Positions 21,034 to 29,152 of a stretch of DNA of 64,000 nucleotides are shown here, one piece after another (within the stretch, counting starts at the first letter, position 1; every line of letters starts with the position of its first letter). This DNA comes from Pseudobythopirellula maris. GTDB taxonomy: Bacteria > Planctomycetota > Planctomycetia > Pirellulales > Lacipirellulaceae. Location: NCBI RefSeq assembly GCF_007859945.1, contig NZ_SJPQ01000001.1, positions 1,948,489-2,012,488 on the forward strand, read 5' to 3'. Position numbers and translations under genes: made by a program. Below the pieces are notes generated by a model. It had not been told where the DNA came from and searched no databases. It worked only from the letters and a program-made list of their open reading frames with translations.

Positions 21034-22334
21034 ACTCCCTTGGGCACTGCCCAGTGACCGCCTTCGCGGTAGGTCCGTTTCAGCAGATCGGCGGCCTCGG
21101 GATCGCCCACGATTTGCTCGGTCTTCGGGTCGATCGTGAGCGACCGGCCGACCCGCAGCGACAGGTTGGCCAAGTGGATCAGGGCGACCGTGTGGTGCGC
21201 GGTGGTCATCGGGGCGTTGAGCTTGTCGCCGTTGCGGATGGCGCCGAAGAAGTTCTCGAGGTGCTCGAAGTTCTTGCTCCGCTCGGCGCGGTTCTCGGAA
21301 ACCGTTTGGCCCTTCTCGTCGCGCACGCGATGCTTGCCGCGTTTGCTGAGGAACACCTCGCCGCCGTCGCCGTAGAACTCGGCGCCCGAATCGCAGTTCC
21401 AGGGGTAGTTGGTCGACCAGAGCCGCATCTCGAAGATCAGCTGACGCGGCCGCCCGCCCTCCTCCTGCGGGGCGAACTCGAACACGCAGGTCGCCGTGTC
21501 GGGGTGCTGCTGGTCGTCGTCGTAGAAGTACTTGCCGCCGATCGCCGAGACCTTGTGGGGCAGCGTGTCGACACCCAGGCCCCAGCGGGCGTAGTCGAGC
21601 TCGTGGGCGCCGTCGTTGCCGATGTCGCCCGTGCCGAAGTTGCGCCACCAGTGCCAGTCCTTGTGGAAGCGGTTCTTCTGGAAAGGCATCCACTCGGCCG
21701 GGCCGACCCACTGGTCGTAGTCGACCCCCTCGGGGACGGCGGTGGGCGACGCGTGGCCGATCGAGCCGCGGTGCTGGATGTTCCACGCCTTGGCCACGAG
21801 CACGTCGCCGACCACGCCCTCGCGGATCGCCTGCACGGCGTCGCGTGTGAAGGGCCGGGAACGTTGCTGCGTGCCGTGCTGCACCACCAGCCCGGTCCGC
21901 TCGGCGCCCTCGACCAGCAGTTGGCTCTCGCGGAAGTTGTGGCTCGAGGGCTTCTCGACGTACACGTGCTTGCCGGCGTCCATCGCCAACAGCGCGGCCG
22001 GGGCGTGCCAATGGTCGGGCGCGGCGACGACGATCGCGTCGAGGTCGGGGTCGTCGAGCAAACGGCGCAGGTCGGCGACGCCCTTCGACGCGCCGCAGCC
22101 CGAGGTCTCGACGCCCCAGCCGAGCCGCTCCGCGTCGGGATCGCACACGGCCGAAGCGCGGCCGATGAACGCCCGCGAGCGGACGCCGCAGCCGATCAGC
22201 CCGAAGCGGACCGATTCGTTGGGGCTCGTGGCGGCTGCCCCCAGCGCCCAACGGGGCGTCGCCAACGCGGCGGCCGCCGCACCGGTCGTCGCTAAGAAGT
22301 TGCGTCGCGTGGTCGAGCTGTTTTGGTTTGCCAT
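21030..22334 (-). CDS. Gfo/Idh/MocA family oxidoreductase, Tat-exported
   Basis: The 434-residue protein begins with a twin-arginine signal (TTRRNFLATTG, Arg10-Arg11) and a hydrophobic alanine stretch. The Rossmann motif FGLIGCG (44-50) and the YVEKP segment near residue 125, whose lysine is the usual catalytic residue, are in place. It should oxidise or reduce a sugar or sugar derivative with NAD(P), presumably with a cofactor loaded before export. It overlaps the DUF6807 gene by four bases. The substrate is unknown; context suggests a deoxysugar or its product. Confidence 0.88.
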   Translation of the reverse strand: MANQNSSTTRRNFLATTGAAAAALATPRWALGAAATSPNESVRFGLIGCGVRSRAFIGRASAVCDPDAERLGWGVETSGCGASKGVADLRRLLDDPDLDAIVVAAPDHWHAPAALLAMDAGKHVYVEKPSSHNFRESQLLVEGAERTGLVVQHGTQQRSRPFTRDAVQAIREGVVGDVLVAKAWNIQHRGSIGHASPTAVPEGVDYDQWVGPAEWMPFQKNRFHKDWHWWRNFGTGDIGNDGAHELDYARWGLGVDTLPHKVSAIGGKYFYDDDQQHPDTATCVFEFAPQEEGGRPRQLIFEMRLWSTNYPWNCDSGAEFYGDGGEVFLSKRGKHRVRDEKGQTVSENRAERSKNFEHLENFFGAIRNGDKLNAPMTTAHHTVALIHLANLSLRVGRSLTIDPKTEQIVGDPEAADLLKRTYREGGHWAVPKGV

Positions 22335-22376
22335 CTCAAGTTACCGGGGAATTGGGGTGCTGCTCGGAAGTGTTGG

Positions 22377-22638
22377 GACCACGGATTTCACGGATGCCAC
22401 GGATTGAGATCGCCACAAAAAGGCGCGAAAACACACAAAAGGAAAACAAGCGTCCTGCGGGAGGCGTCTCCGACGCCGATTACGCGTCGCCAGCCCCCTT
22501 AAGCTGGCATGCCGTTATCGGCGTCGGAGACGCCTCCCACAATTAGTCCCTATCGCATGCTTGCCCTTCTAACTTTTGTGCTTCTTCGCGCCTTTTCGTG
22601 GCCAACGTCATCCGCACCCATCCGTGAAATCCGTGGTC
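22377..22638. repeat. long imperfect palindrome of CACGGAT near-repeats with a nested second element
   Basis: The left arm begins GACCACGGATTTCACGGAT and the right arm ends ATCCGTGAAATCCGTGGTC. Inner arms carry GCGCGAAAACACACAAAAG and its approximate complement. The 87-bp family-3 element sits inside (22456-22542). It fills the 311-bp gap between the 6PGDH-type and Gfo/Idh genes. Confidence 0.75.
22456..22542. repeat. 87-bp palindromic repeat, family 3, copy A (nested)
   Basis: GGGAGGCGTCTCCGACGCCGAT faces ATCGGCGTCGGAGACGCCTCCC. Two more copies of the same length are at 23737-23823 and 36395-36481. The centres differ, but the arms are nearly identical. Confidence 0.85.
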
Positions 22639-22645
22639 ACTTACT

Positions 22646-23551
22646 TTAAGCGGTCGCCGCCGCACGCGCGGCGTCTTCGATCGCGCTAATCACTGCGCTG
22701 TTGTCGGCCTCGCCGAGGCCCATCGCCTCGCCGTGGCGGAGCGTCTCGAGGTGCAGTTGGCTGAACGGCAGTCGCAGGCCTTGCTCGGCCGCTTGCTCGA
22801 GGATAATGCCGACGTCCTTGGCGTGCTGGGTGAGCTTGGCCTGCAGCGCGAAGTCGCCATCGACCATCTTCAGGCCCTTCGTGTCCATCACGCCCGAGTG
22901 GGCGTTGCCCTTGCTGAGCGTGTCGAGCGTGCGGCGCCCGTCGAGCCCCAACGCCTTGGCGAACACCAGCCCCTCGGCCAGCGCCACGCGGTTGAGACCC
23001 AGCACCAGGTTGTTCACGAGCTTCATTTTCGCCGCGCTGCCCGACGGGCCGCAGTGGAACGACTTGGGGGCGATCGCCGCGAGCAGGTCGCCGCAGCGCG
23101 CGACCGCCTCGTCGGCGCCGCCGACGAACGCCACGGCCTGGCCGCGGCGCGTTTGGTCGCTGCTGGCGGCAATCGGGCACTCGATGTAATCGACGCCGCG
23201 GTCGGCGAGCCGCTCGGCCAGGGCTGTTGTTTCGTCGGGGTTGCCGGTCGTGCAGTCGAGGTAGGTCTGGCCCGAGCGCACGCCCTCGTCCATCTCGGTG
23301 AGGACCTCGCCGACCACGCCGGAGGTGTAGAGGCAGATCACCGCCCGGTCGCACTCGGAGAGCGGGTTGTCGCTCCATCGGGCGCCGAGCGCTTCGAGCG
23401 GGGCCGCCTTCTCACGGCTGCGGTTCCAGACCCGCACGGGGAAGCCGGCGCCGATGAGCCGCTCGCACAGGGCCGAGCCCAGCAGGCCGAGGCCGATCAC
23501 CGCCACGGGGGCGGCGTTCGTGGGCGTGGCGGCGGGCGGGTGCTCGGTCAT
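22646..23551 (-). CDS. NAD(P)-dependent oxidoreductase, 6-phosphogluconate/3-hydroxyisobutyrate dehydrogenase family
   Basis: The 301-residue protein has the N-terminal dinucleotide motif VAVIGLGLLGS (16-26), the DCTTGNPDET segment, and GSAAKMKLVNN near residue 175 holding the catalytic lysine of beta-hydroxyacid dehydrogenases. The length is typical. Placed in a fucose-like catabolic run, it may oxidise or reduce a short hydroxy acid or hydroxyaldehyde formed late in the pathway; this is inference. The ATG at 23551 is chosen because the extra upstream frame is proline/arginine-rich and unlike the family. Confidence 0.85.
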   Translation of the reverse strand: MTEHPPAATPTNAAPVAVIGLGLLGSALCERLIGAGFPVRVWNRSREKAAPLEALGARWSDNPLSECDRAVICLYTSGVVGEVLTEMDEGVRSGQTYLDCTTGNPDETTALAERLADRGVDYIECPIAASSDQTRRGQAVAFVGGADEAVARCGDLLAAIAPKSFHCGPSGSAAKMKLVNNLVLGLNRVALAEGLVFAKALGLDGRRTLDTLSKGNAHSGVMDTKGLKMVDGDFALQAKLTQHAKDVGIILEQAAEQGLRLPFSQLHLETLRHGEAMGLGEADNSAVISAIEDAARAAATA

Positions 23552-23736
23552 CGTCACGGCTCGGGGGATACGTTCAAGCGGAGGAGCCCGTTGCAACACG
23601 CTCGGACGCGGCGATCGGGGACAACCTTTTATTTTCACCCGCCCGGGCCCGCGCGTCAAAGCGGCGTGCGGCAAAAGCGGGCCGGTTTCGGGCCCTCTTT
23701 CGAGCCAGGACGCCCCCACTCTGTGCGGGATTCAAC

Positions 23737-23823
23737 TGTGGGAAGCGTCTCGAACGCCGACAACGCGCTGCTGGCCGGTTTGGTAAGGCGAATCGTTATC
23801 GGCGTCGGAGACGCCTCCCACAA
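23737..23823. repeat. 87-bp palindromic repeat, family 3, copy B
   Basis: The left arm GTGGGAAGCGTCTCGAACGC is slightly degenerate against the right arm GGCGTCGGAGACGCCTCCCA. It lies in the gap between the zinc dehydrogenase and 6PGDH-type genes. Confidence 0.8.
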
Positions 23824-23863
23824 CCTTCCTGCATGCCCTTCGCCACCGCCGAACAGCTCCGCG

Positions 23864-24880
23864 CTAAAGTTCGAGTTGGATTTTGACGAAGTCCGAGGGC
23901 GACTCGCTCCAGGCCTTGAGCGTTTCGCTGGCCGTGTCGAGCGAGCAAGTGTGGGTTATCACACGGTCGACCGGGAAGGCGCCCGATTCGAGCATCTGCA
24001 CCACGTCGGCGAAGTCTTCGCGTGTGGCGTTTCTCGAGCCCATGATGTCGAGTTCTTTCATCACGAACAGTTTGGTGTCGTACTCGACCGGCTGCTTGGT
24101 GTAGCCGATATAGACCACCCGGCCGGCGAACGCCGCCTCGTCAACCGCCGCGCGGAACGTCTGCGGCAGGCCGACCGCCTCGATCGCCACGGCCACGCCG
24201 TGGCCGCCCGTGATCTCTTGCAACCGGTCGTGCAGCGACTCGCTCATCGAGTTGACCGCGTGCCGCGCGCCGCACGCCTTCGCCAAGTCAAGCTTGGCGT
24301 CGTCGATGTCGACGGCGATCACCTCGCCGCCGCGGAACGCCGCGCCGGCGATCGCCCCCAGGCCGATCGCCCCGCAGCCGAACACCACGACCGTGTCGCC
24401 CGCGGCCACCCGGCCGCGCGACGCGGCGTGGAACCCCACGGTGAGCGGTTCGACCAGCGCGAGCTCGCGCAGCGAGAGCTTCTCCGAGGCGAGCAGCTTC
24501 TCCGTCGGCGCGACGACCCACTCGGCCATCGCCCCCTCACGCTGCACGCCCATGGTCTGGTTGTTGCGGCAGCAGTTCACGCGCCCCGCCCGGCAGGCCG
24601 AGCACTCGCCGCAGCTGGTGTAGGGGACGACCAACACCTCCTGGCCGACGCGCCAGTCGCCGGCGCCGCCGGGCCCCAAAGCCTCGATCACGCCACCGAC
24701 CTCGTGGCCGGGCACGCGCGGGTAACTCACTAGCGGGTTCTTGCCCATGAACGTGCTGAGATCCGAGCCGCAAAAGCCAACCCGTTTGACCCGCAGCAGC
24801 ACCTCGCCGGCGGCGGGCTCGGGCCGGGGGGCGTCGACAACGATCGACTCGCCGGGGGTGGTGATTTGGAAGGCCTTCAT
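23864..24880 (-). CDS. zinc-dependent alcohol dehydrogenase (threonine/sorbitol dehydrogenase type)
   Basis: The 338-residue medium-chain dehydrogenase shows the catalytic zinc ligands Cys37 (GFCGSD) and His59-Glu60 (PGHE), the structural zinc cluster Cys90, Cys93, Cys96 and Cys103/104, and the NAD motif [10 protein letters not shown] near residue 170. It is in the same run as the fuconolactonase, mutarotase and aldo/keto reductase genes. A plausible role is oxidation of a fuconate-derived keto-deoxy acid or of the sugar itself; similar genes accompany L-fucose and L-galactonate pathways elsewhere. The ATG at 24880 is preferred over an in-frame GTG at 24889. Confidence 0.85.
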   Translation of the reverse strand: MKAFQITTPGESIVVDAPRPEPAAGEVLLRVKRVGFCGSDLSTFMGKNPLVSYPRVPGHEVGGVIEALGPGGAGDWRVGQEVLVVPYTSCGECSACRAGRVNCCRNNQTMGVQREGAMAEWVVAPTEKLLASEKLSLRELALVEPLTVGFHAASRGRVAAGDTVVVFGCGAIGLGAIAGAAFRGGEVIAVDIDDAKLDLAKACGARHAVNSMSESLHDRLQEITGGHGVAVAIEAVGLPQTFRAAVDEAAFAGRVVYIGYTKQPVEYDTKLFVMKELDIMGSRNATREDFADVVQMLESGAFPVDRVITHTCSLDTASETLKAWSESPSDFVKIQLEL

Positions 24881-24953
24881 GGATCTCACTCGTATTCAAT
24901 CGTTTGGGAACGCTCTCGCATTCGATCTGCGGAAAACGCTCTCGATATCTATT

Positions 24954-25040
24954 CTGTAGGGAACGCCCTCTGTGGCGTTCCGAACCCCGGGGGGAAAGCT
25001 CGCACCCACTTCACGAACGCCACAGAGGGCGTTCCCTACC
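24954..25040. repeat. palindromic intergenic repeat, family 2, copy 2
   Basis: GTAGGGAACGCCCTCTGTGG faces CCACAGAGGGCGTTCCCTAC. It matches the element at 2124-2212. Its end overlaps the last codons of the amidohydrolase gene and supplies its TAG stop (25036-25038). Confidence 0.85.
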
Positions 25041-25866
25041 GGGGGATGATTCGGTACGCCTCGCACGCCGCTCGGTCGAACAGCCATTCGCGTTCTTCGA
25101 CCGAGAGCGGCGCCGCCCACTCCCTGACGACCTCCGCCCAGCGGGCGTAGTCGCAGGCCACGCGGCAGACGGGCCAGTCGGAGCCGAACATCAACCGCCG
25201 CGGGCCGAACGCTTCAAGCACCGTATCAAAATACGGCTGCAAACTCTTGGGGCTCCAGGCTGTCCAATCGGCCTCGGTCACCATGCCGGAGACCTTGCAC
25301 CAAACGTTCTCACGCTGGGCGAGCCTGCCGATCCGCCCGGCCCACGCGTCGATCTCGCCGTCGGCGATGCGCGGCTTGGCGATATGGTCGAGCACCAATC
25401 GGGTGGTCGGGTGGCGATCGGCGAAGCGGATCGCCTCGTCGAGTTGCCGCTCGAAGACGAGCAAGTCGTACGCCAGGCCCAAGCCGTCGAGCAGCGCGAC
25501 GCCGCGGTTGAACGCGTCGCCGTCGAGAAAGCCGGGCGGCTCGCCTTGCACCACGTGGCGAACGCCCACAAGCTTCGGGTCGTCCGTGAACGGGGCGAGC
25601 TCGTCGGCCGCGTTGTCCGAGGCGAGCGGGGCCCAGCCCACCACGCCGCGGACGAGCGGCTCGTTGGCAGCCAGTTCGAGCAGCCAGCGGGTCTCGTCGA
25701 CCGTCTGCCGCGCCTGCACGCTCACCACGCCATCAACGCCGGCCGACTCGGCCTCGACCCGCAGGTCGGCGGGCAGGAAGTCGCGACGCAGCACCTGCAT
25801 CTCGGGCGTGATCCAGTCGTACTCCTGGGAGTCGTAGCTCCAGAAGTGGTGGTGGGCGTCGATCAT
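25036..25866 (-). CDS. amidohydrolase family protein, probable L-fuconolactonase
   Basis: The 276-residue protein is an amidohydrolase-2 type TIM barrel: HxH metal ligands at the start (His5, His7 in MIDAHHHFW), DWITPEM, LVLDHIAKP near residue 160 and MFGSDWPV near 240 with the conserved Asp. COG3618 proteins of this form hydrolyse L-fucono-1,5-lactone and related lactones. Its neighbours (FucU-type mutarotase, aldo/keto reductase, FucP-like transporter) support that reading, as the step after fucose dehydrogenase. The stop codon lies within a palindromic repeat, so the original C-terminus may have been altered. Confidence 0.85.
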   Translation of the reverse strand: MIDAHHHFWSYDSQEYDWITPEMQVLRRDFLPADLRVEAESAGVDGVVSVQARQTVDETRWLLELAANEPLVRGVVGWAPLASDNAADELAPFTDDPKLVGVRHVVQGEPPGFLDGDAFNRGVALLDGLGLAYDLLVFERQLDEAIRFADRHPTTRLVLDHIAKPRIADGEIDAWAGRIGRLAQRENVWCKVSGMVTEADWTAWSPKSLQPYFDTVLEAFGPRRLMFGSDWPVCRVACDYARWAEVVREWAAPLSVEEREWLFDRAACEAYRIIPR

Positions 25867-25892
25867 CGATGTTTCTTTTTCGACAAGCGGCG

Positions 25893-26282
25893 TCAGGCCG
25901 ACTCGAGGATGATGTTGGCGTACTGCGTCGTGTCGGCGGTGCGGATCAGGCCGATCGCCCGCGGCACGCGGCGTTTGAATTCGTCGTGCGGCTCGCGCTC
26001 GATCTTCACGTCGCCGAGGACGTTGGCGAAGCCCTCGATCACGCCCGCCTCGTTCACGGCGGCGAACTCTTCGGCCATCCACGCCTTGCCAATCGTCACG
26101 GCGGGCGCCAGCGCCTCGAGCACCTGCATCACGGTCGGCACGCCGTCGACCAGCGAGATGTCGACCGTCGGAACCTCGGGCCAAAACGGGAAGCCACGGT
26201 CGGACACGACGATCGTGTTGGTGTGCCGGAAACGACTCAACAGCTCGTTGATGTGCGGATTGAGGATCCCGGTTTTCAGCAT
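25893..26282 (-). CDS. fucU: RbsD/FucU-type sugar mutarotase (L-fucose mutarotase)
   Basis: The 129-residue protein has the RbsD/FucU pattern, including His20 and Asp28 at their canonical positions (SRFRHTN, VSDRGFPF). It would interconvert anomers of L-fucose, providing the beta form for oxidation. Its start overlaps the end of the aldo/keto reductase gene by 7 bases, so the two are co-translated. FucU rather than RbsD is favoured by context. Confidence 0.88.
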   Translation of the reverse strand: MLKTGILNPHINELLSRFRHTNTIVVSDRGFPFWPEVPTVDISLVDGVPTVMQVLEALAPAVTIGKAWMAEEFAAVNEAGVIEGFANVLGDVKIEREPHDEFKRRVPRAIGLIRTADTTQYANIILESA

Positions 26283-27361
26283 CGCATTTTGCGGGGGCTG
26301 GGGGCTGGAGTGGGAGCAAGATAAGGATAGGCGGCGTCGATGACCCCGGCCTGCTTGGCCGCCCGCCAGAACGAGTCGGGGGCGTCGGCCTCGACCGCCG
26401 CGGTGTTCTCGCCGACGCGCTCGGGGCGGCTGGTGTTCATCGCCACGGCCGCCACGCCGGGGGGCGAGAGAGCGAACCGCACGCAGGCGACCGAAGGCTC
26501 TACGTCGTGCTCGCGGCAGAGCGTGAGGAACTTCTCGCGCCAGGCGAAAAGCGGCTTGTCGGCCTCGACCTCCTTCGACGGCACGCGGTAGTCGTAGTAG
26601 CGCCCGCCGACCAGGAACCCGGCGTTGAACACCGCCGAGTTGATGATCGTCACGCCCTTCGCCACGAGCTCGTCGACAAACGCCAGCAGCTCCGACGGGT
26701 GGCGGTGGATCGTCAGGCTGTTGGCGAGCATGACCCAGTCGAGGTCGACCCGCTCGGCGATCTCGCGGGCGACGCGCCAATCCTTGGCGCCCACGCCCAC
26801 GGCCCGCGCCTCACCCGCGGCGCGGAGCTCGCCGAGCGCTCGGTAGCCTTCGAGCACTTCGCCCAGCCGGTCGTCGCGCTGCGTCTTCGAGCCGGCCCCG
26901 GCGAGGTGCTCGTCGGGATCGTGGATCGACACGAGCTGCGGCCGGTACGGCGCGCCCAGTAAATTGTTGCCCTGCTCCCAGCAGTCGAGCACGCCCTGGT
27001 AGCCGAGCCGCTGCTCGGCGTCGTGCTCGATGCCGGCCCACACACCGCGCTCGAACGTCGGCTCCGGCGTGGTGAGCGGCGTGCGGAACCAGCCGAGCTT
27101 GTTGCTCAGCACCACCCGCTCGGGGTCGATCTCGAGGCGCCGCAGAGACTCGCCGATCTTTTCGATCGCGAGCCCTGCGCCGTACTTGCCGGCCGTGTCG
27201 AGCGCCACCGCGGCCCCCTCGTCGGCACAGGCGAACCACTGCCGGACGATCGCCAGCTTGGTCTCGTCCTCGACCAACTCGTAGAGGTTGCCCAGACAGC
27301 TCGTGCCGTGCACCAGCGCCGGCAGTGTGAGGCCGGTCTGTCCGAGGGGCGTTTGACGCAT
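26276..27361 (-). CDS. aldo/keto reductase, probable L-fucose dehydrogenase
   Basis: The 361-residue protein has the aldo/keto reductase tetrad Asp55 and Tyr60 (ALDTAGKYGAG), Lys88 (SNKLGW) and His147 (SIHDPDE). It resembles D-threo-aldose 1-dehydrogenase/L-fucose dehydrogenase proteins, which oxidise fucose to its 1,5-lactone with NAD(P). It begins 4 bases after the transporter gene and overlaps fucU. The ATG at 27361 follows directly after the transporter stop; the longer frame upstream is within the transporter gene. Confidence 0.87.
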   Translation of the reverse strand: MRQTPLGQTGLTLPALVHGTSCLGNLYELVEDETKLAIVRQWFACADEGAAVALDTAGKYGAGLAIEKIGESLRRLEIDPERVVLSNKLGWFRTPLTTPEPTFERGVWAGIEHDAEQRLGYQGVLDCWEQGNNLLGAPYRPQLVSIHDPDEHLAGAGSKTQRDDRLGEVLEGYRALGELRAAGEARAVGVGAKDWRVAREIAERVDLDWVMLANSLTIHRHPSELLAFVDELVAKGVTIINSAVFNAGFLVGGRYYDYRVPSKEVEADKPLFAWREKFLTLCREHDVEPSVACVRFALSPPGVAAVAMNTSRPERVGENTAAVEADAPDSFWRAAKQAGVIDAAYPYLAPTPAPSPRKMRC

Positions 27362-27365
27362 GGCT

Positions 27366-28826
27366 CTAGGTGGTTGCTCCGCGTCGGGATTCCATCGCGA
27401 ACACGAGGAAGCCGTAGATCGCGACCACGACAAAGCAGCCCAGCGAAAGGATAAAGGCGAACTGCACCGACTCGAGCGACTGGCCCAGCAGCACGCGCGA
27501 CGGGCCGTCGATCAGGCGGCCGTTCCAGAGCGGCATGAAGGCGCCGCCGACGATGGCCACGATCAACCCGGCGGAACCGAGCTTGGCGTCGTCCGCGCTC
27601 AAGCCATCGAGCGCGATGCCGTAGATCGTGGGGAACATGATCGACATGCAGGCCGAAACGCCGACCAGGCAGTACATGCCCGCCATCCCCTCGAGGAACA
27701 TCACGCCGGCGGTGGCGAACACTCCCCCCACGGCGAGCACCCCGAGCAGCAGACCGGAGTTGATGAACCTCAGGAGGAACGTGCCGATGAAGCGGCAGGA
27801 GACGAAGGTGATCATCGCGCGGATGTTCCATCCCTGGGCCTCGCCGGCGCTCATGCCGAGCATCGTCATGCCGTAGTGGAGGATGTAAGTCCAGCACATG
27901 ATCTGGGCGCCGACGTAAAACGTCTGGGCGATGACCCCGCCGAGGTAGCGGAGCGTGGTCAGATTGGCAAGTACTTGCGAGAGGTGGATCGGCTCTTCCT
28001 TGTGGCCCGTGTCGGGCATCTTCGAAAAGGCGAAGACCGCCGCTAAGCAGATCACTACGATCGCGATTACGACGTAGGGCTTCCGAACCTGTTGCAAGTC
28101 GTACGACTGCATCTCTCCAAACCTTTCAGGCTCATCGACCGAGAACTGCTTGAGCGCTGCGGTGATCTCGCCATCGACCTCCGCGGGCTTCATCTTTTTG
28201 TACTCGGGGTGAGCCTCAACCTGCTGCTCTCGGAAATCCGAGACCTGCAGAGCAGGCAATATGAGCAGGCTCGTAACGAACATGCCGGTGAGCGACCCCA
28301 GCGGGTTGAAAGCCTGCGCCAAGTTGAGCCGCTGCGTGGCGGTCTCCTTAGGCCCCATCGACAAGATGTACGGGTTCGCGCTCGTCTCGAGGAAAGCCAG
28401 GCCGAACGTCAAGATGTAGAGCGACGCGCAGAACAGCCAGAACTCCATCATGATGCTGGCCGGGATGAACAGCAGCGCGCCTGTGGCGTAGAGCCCCAGC
28501 CCGATCAGAATGCCCCCCTTGTAGGAGATCTTGCGGATTGCCAAGGCGGCGGGGATCGCCATCGTGAAGTAGCCGCCGTAGAAGGCGAACTGGATGTATG
28601 AAGCCTGACCGGCCTTGATCTGGAATATCTCCTGGAACGCCTTGACCATCGGGTTCGTGACGTCGTTCGCAAATCCCCATAGCGGGAACAGCAGCGTCAC
28701 GAGCACGAACGCGTACAGGTATTGCGCCGGCACGAGGCGGCCGCCGCTCTTCCCTTCAGCCGGGGCGACGTAGGTCGGGGGGGCGTCGGCCGGCGACACG
28801 TCGGCGGGGTCGGTAGTCTCGGACAT
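27366..28826 (-). CDS. MFS sugar transporter, FucP-like (L-fucose:H+ symporter family)
   Basis: The 486-residue protein has 12 predicted membrane helices and FucP-family features: FPLWGFANDVTNPMVKAFQ near residue 50, YGGYFTMAIPAALAIRKISYKGG and LETSANPYILSMGP near residue 155. A roughly 100-residue extra loop between helices 6 and 7 (SDFREQQVEAHPEYKKMKP region) is polar. It is first in the fucose gene run and probably imports L-fucose. The ATG at 28826 is preferred; the frame reads further up without a signal or family match. Confidence 0.88.
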   Translation of the reverse strand: MSETTDPADVSPADAPPTYVAPAEGKSGGRLVPAQYLYAFVLVTLLFPLWGFANDVTNPMVKAFQEIFQIKAGQASYIQFAFYGGYFTMAIPAALAIRKISYKGGILIGLGLYATGALLFIPASIMMEFWLFCASLYILTFGLAFLETSANPYILSMGPKETATQRLNLAQAFNPLGSLTGMFVTSLLILPALQVSDFREQQVEAHPEYKKMKPAEVDGEITAALKQFSVDEPERFGEMQSYDLQQVRKPYVVIAIVVICLAAVFAFSKMPDTGHKEEPIHLSQVLANLTTLRYLGGVIAQTFYVGAQIMCWTYILHYGMTMLGMSAGEAQGWNIRAMITFVSCRFIGTFLLRFINSGLLLGVLAVGGVFATAGVMFLEGMAGMYCLVGVSACMSIMFPTIYGIALDGLSADDAKLGSAGLIVAIVGGAFMPLWNGRLIDGPSRVLLGQSLESVQFAFILSLGCFVVVAIYGFLVFAMESRRGATT

Positions 28827-29152
28827 ACTTGGCGATTCGCTGGGACCGAAGAGAGAAAAGTTGCCGGCCAGCGCTGCCGCGGCTTGAAAAGCCTGACGCC
28901 CAAGCGACCGGTCCGAACTGCTAAGATATCCAGCCGAATCACGGCACGGAAGTAAGGACCGCATTCGCGTTGTCCGAATACAAGCGATTCTTGGGCGACT
29001 TCTTCCCATTGGGCAAGGATAATGGGGCTTGAAGGCGTTTCACGGCGCGTCCTGATTCGTCGGCTCGCTCGCCAAGGTTTTTTCGGGCGCGTTGCCGGCA
29101 AATGCGTTACGGAACACAGAACTCTGAGCAACACGAGGCGGAGAACTCGGCA
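28827..29152. other. 326-bp divergent control region
   Basis: It separates the fucose operon (minus) from the pectate lyase gene (plus) and should hold both promoters. I see no clear operator palindrome. GGAG at 29140-29143 is the likely ribosome site of the lyase. Confidence 0.4.
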
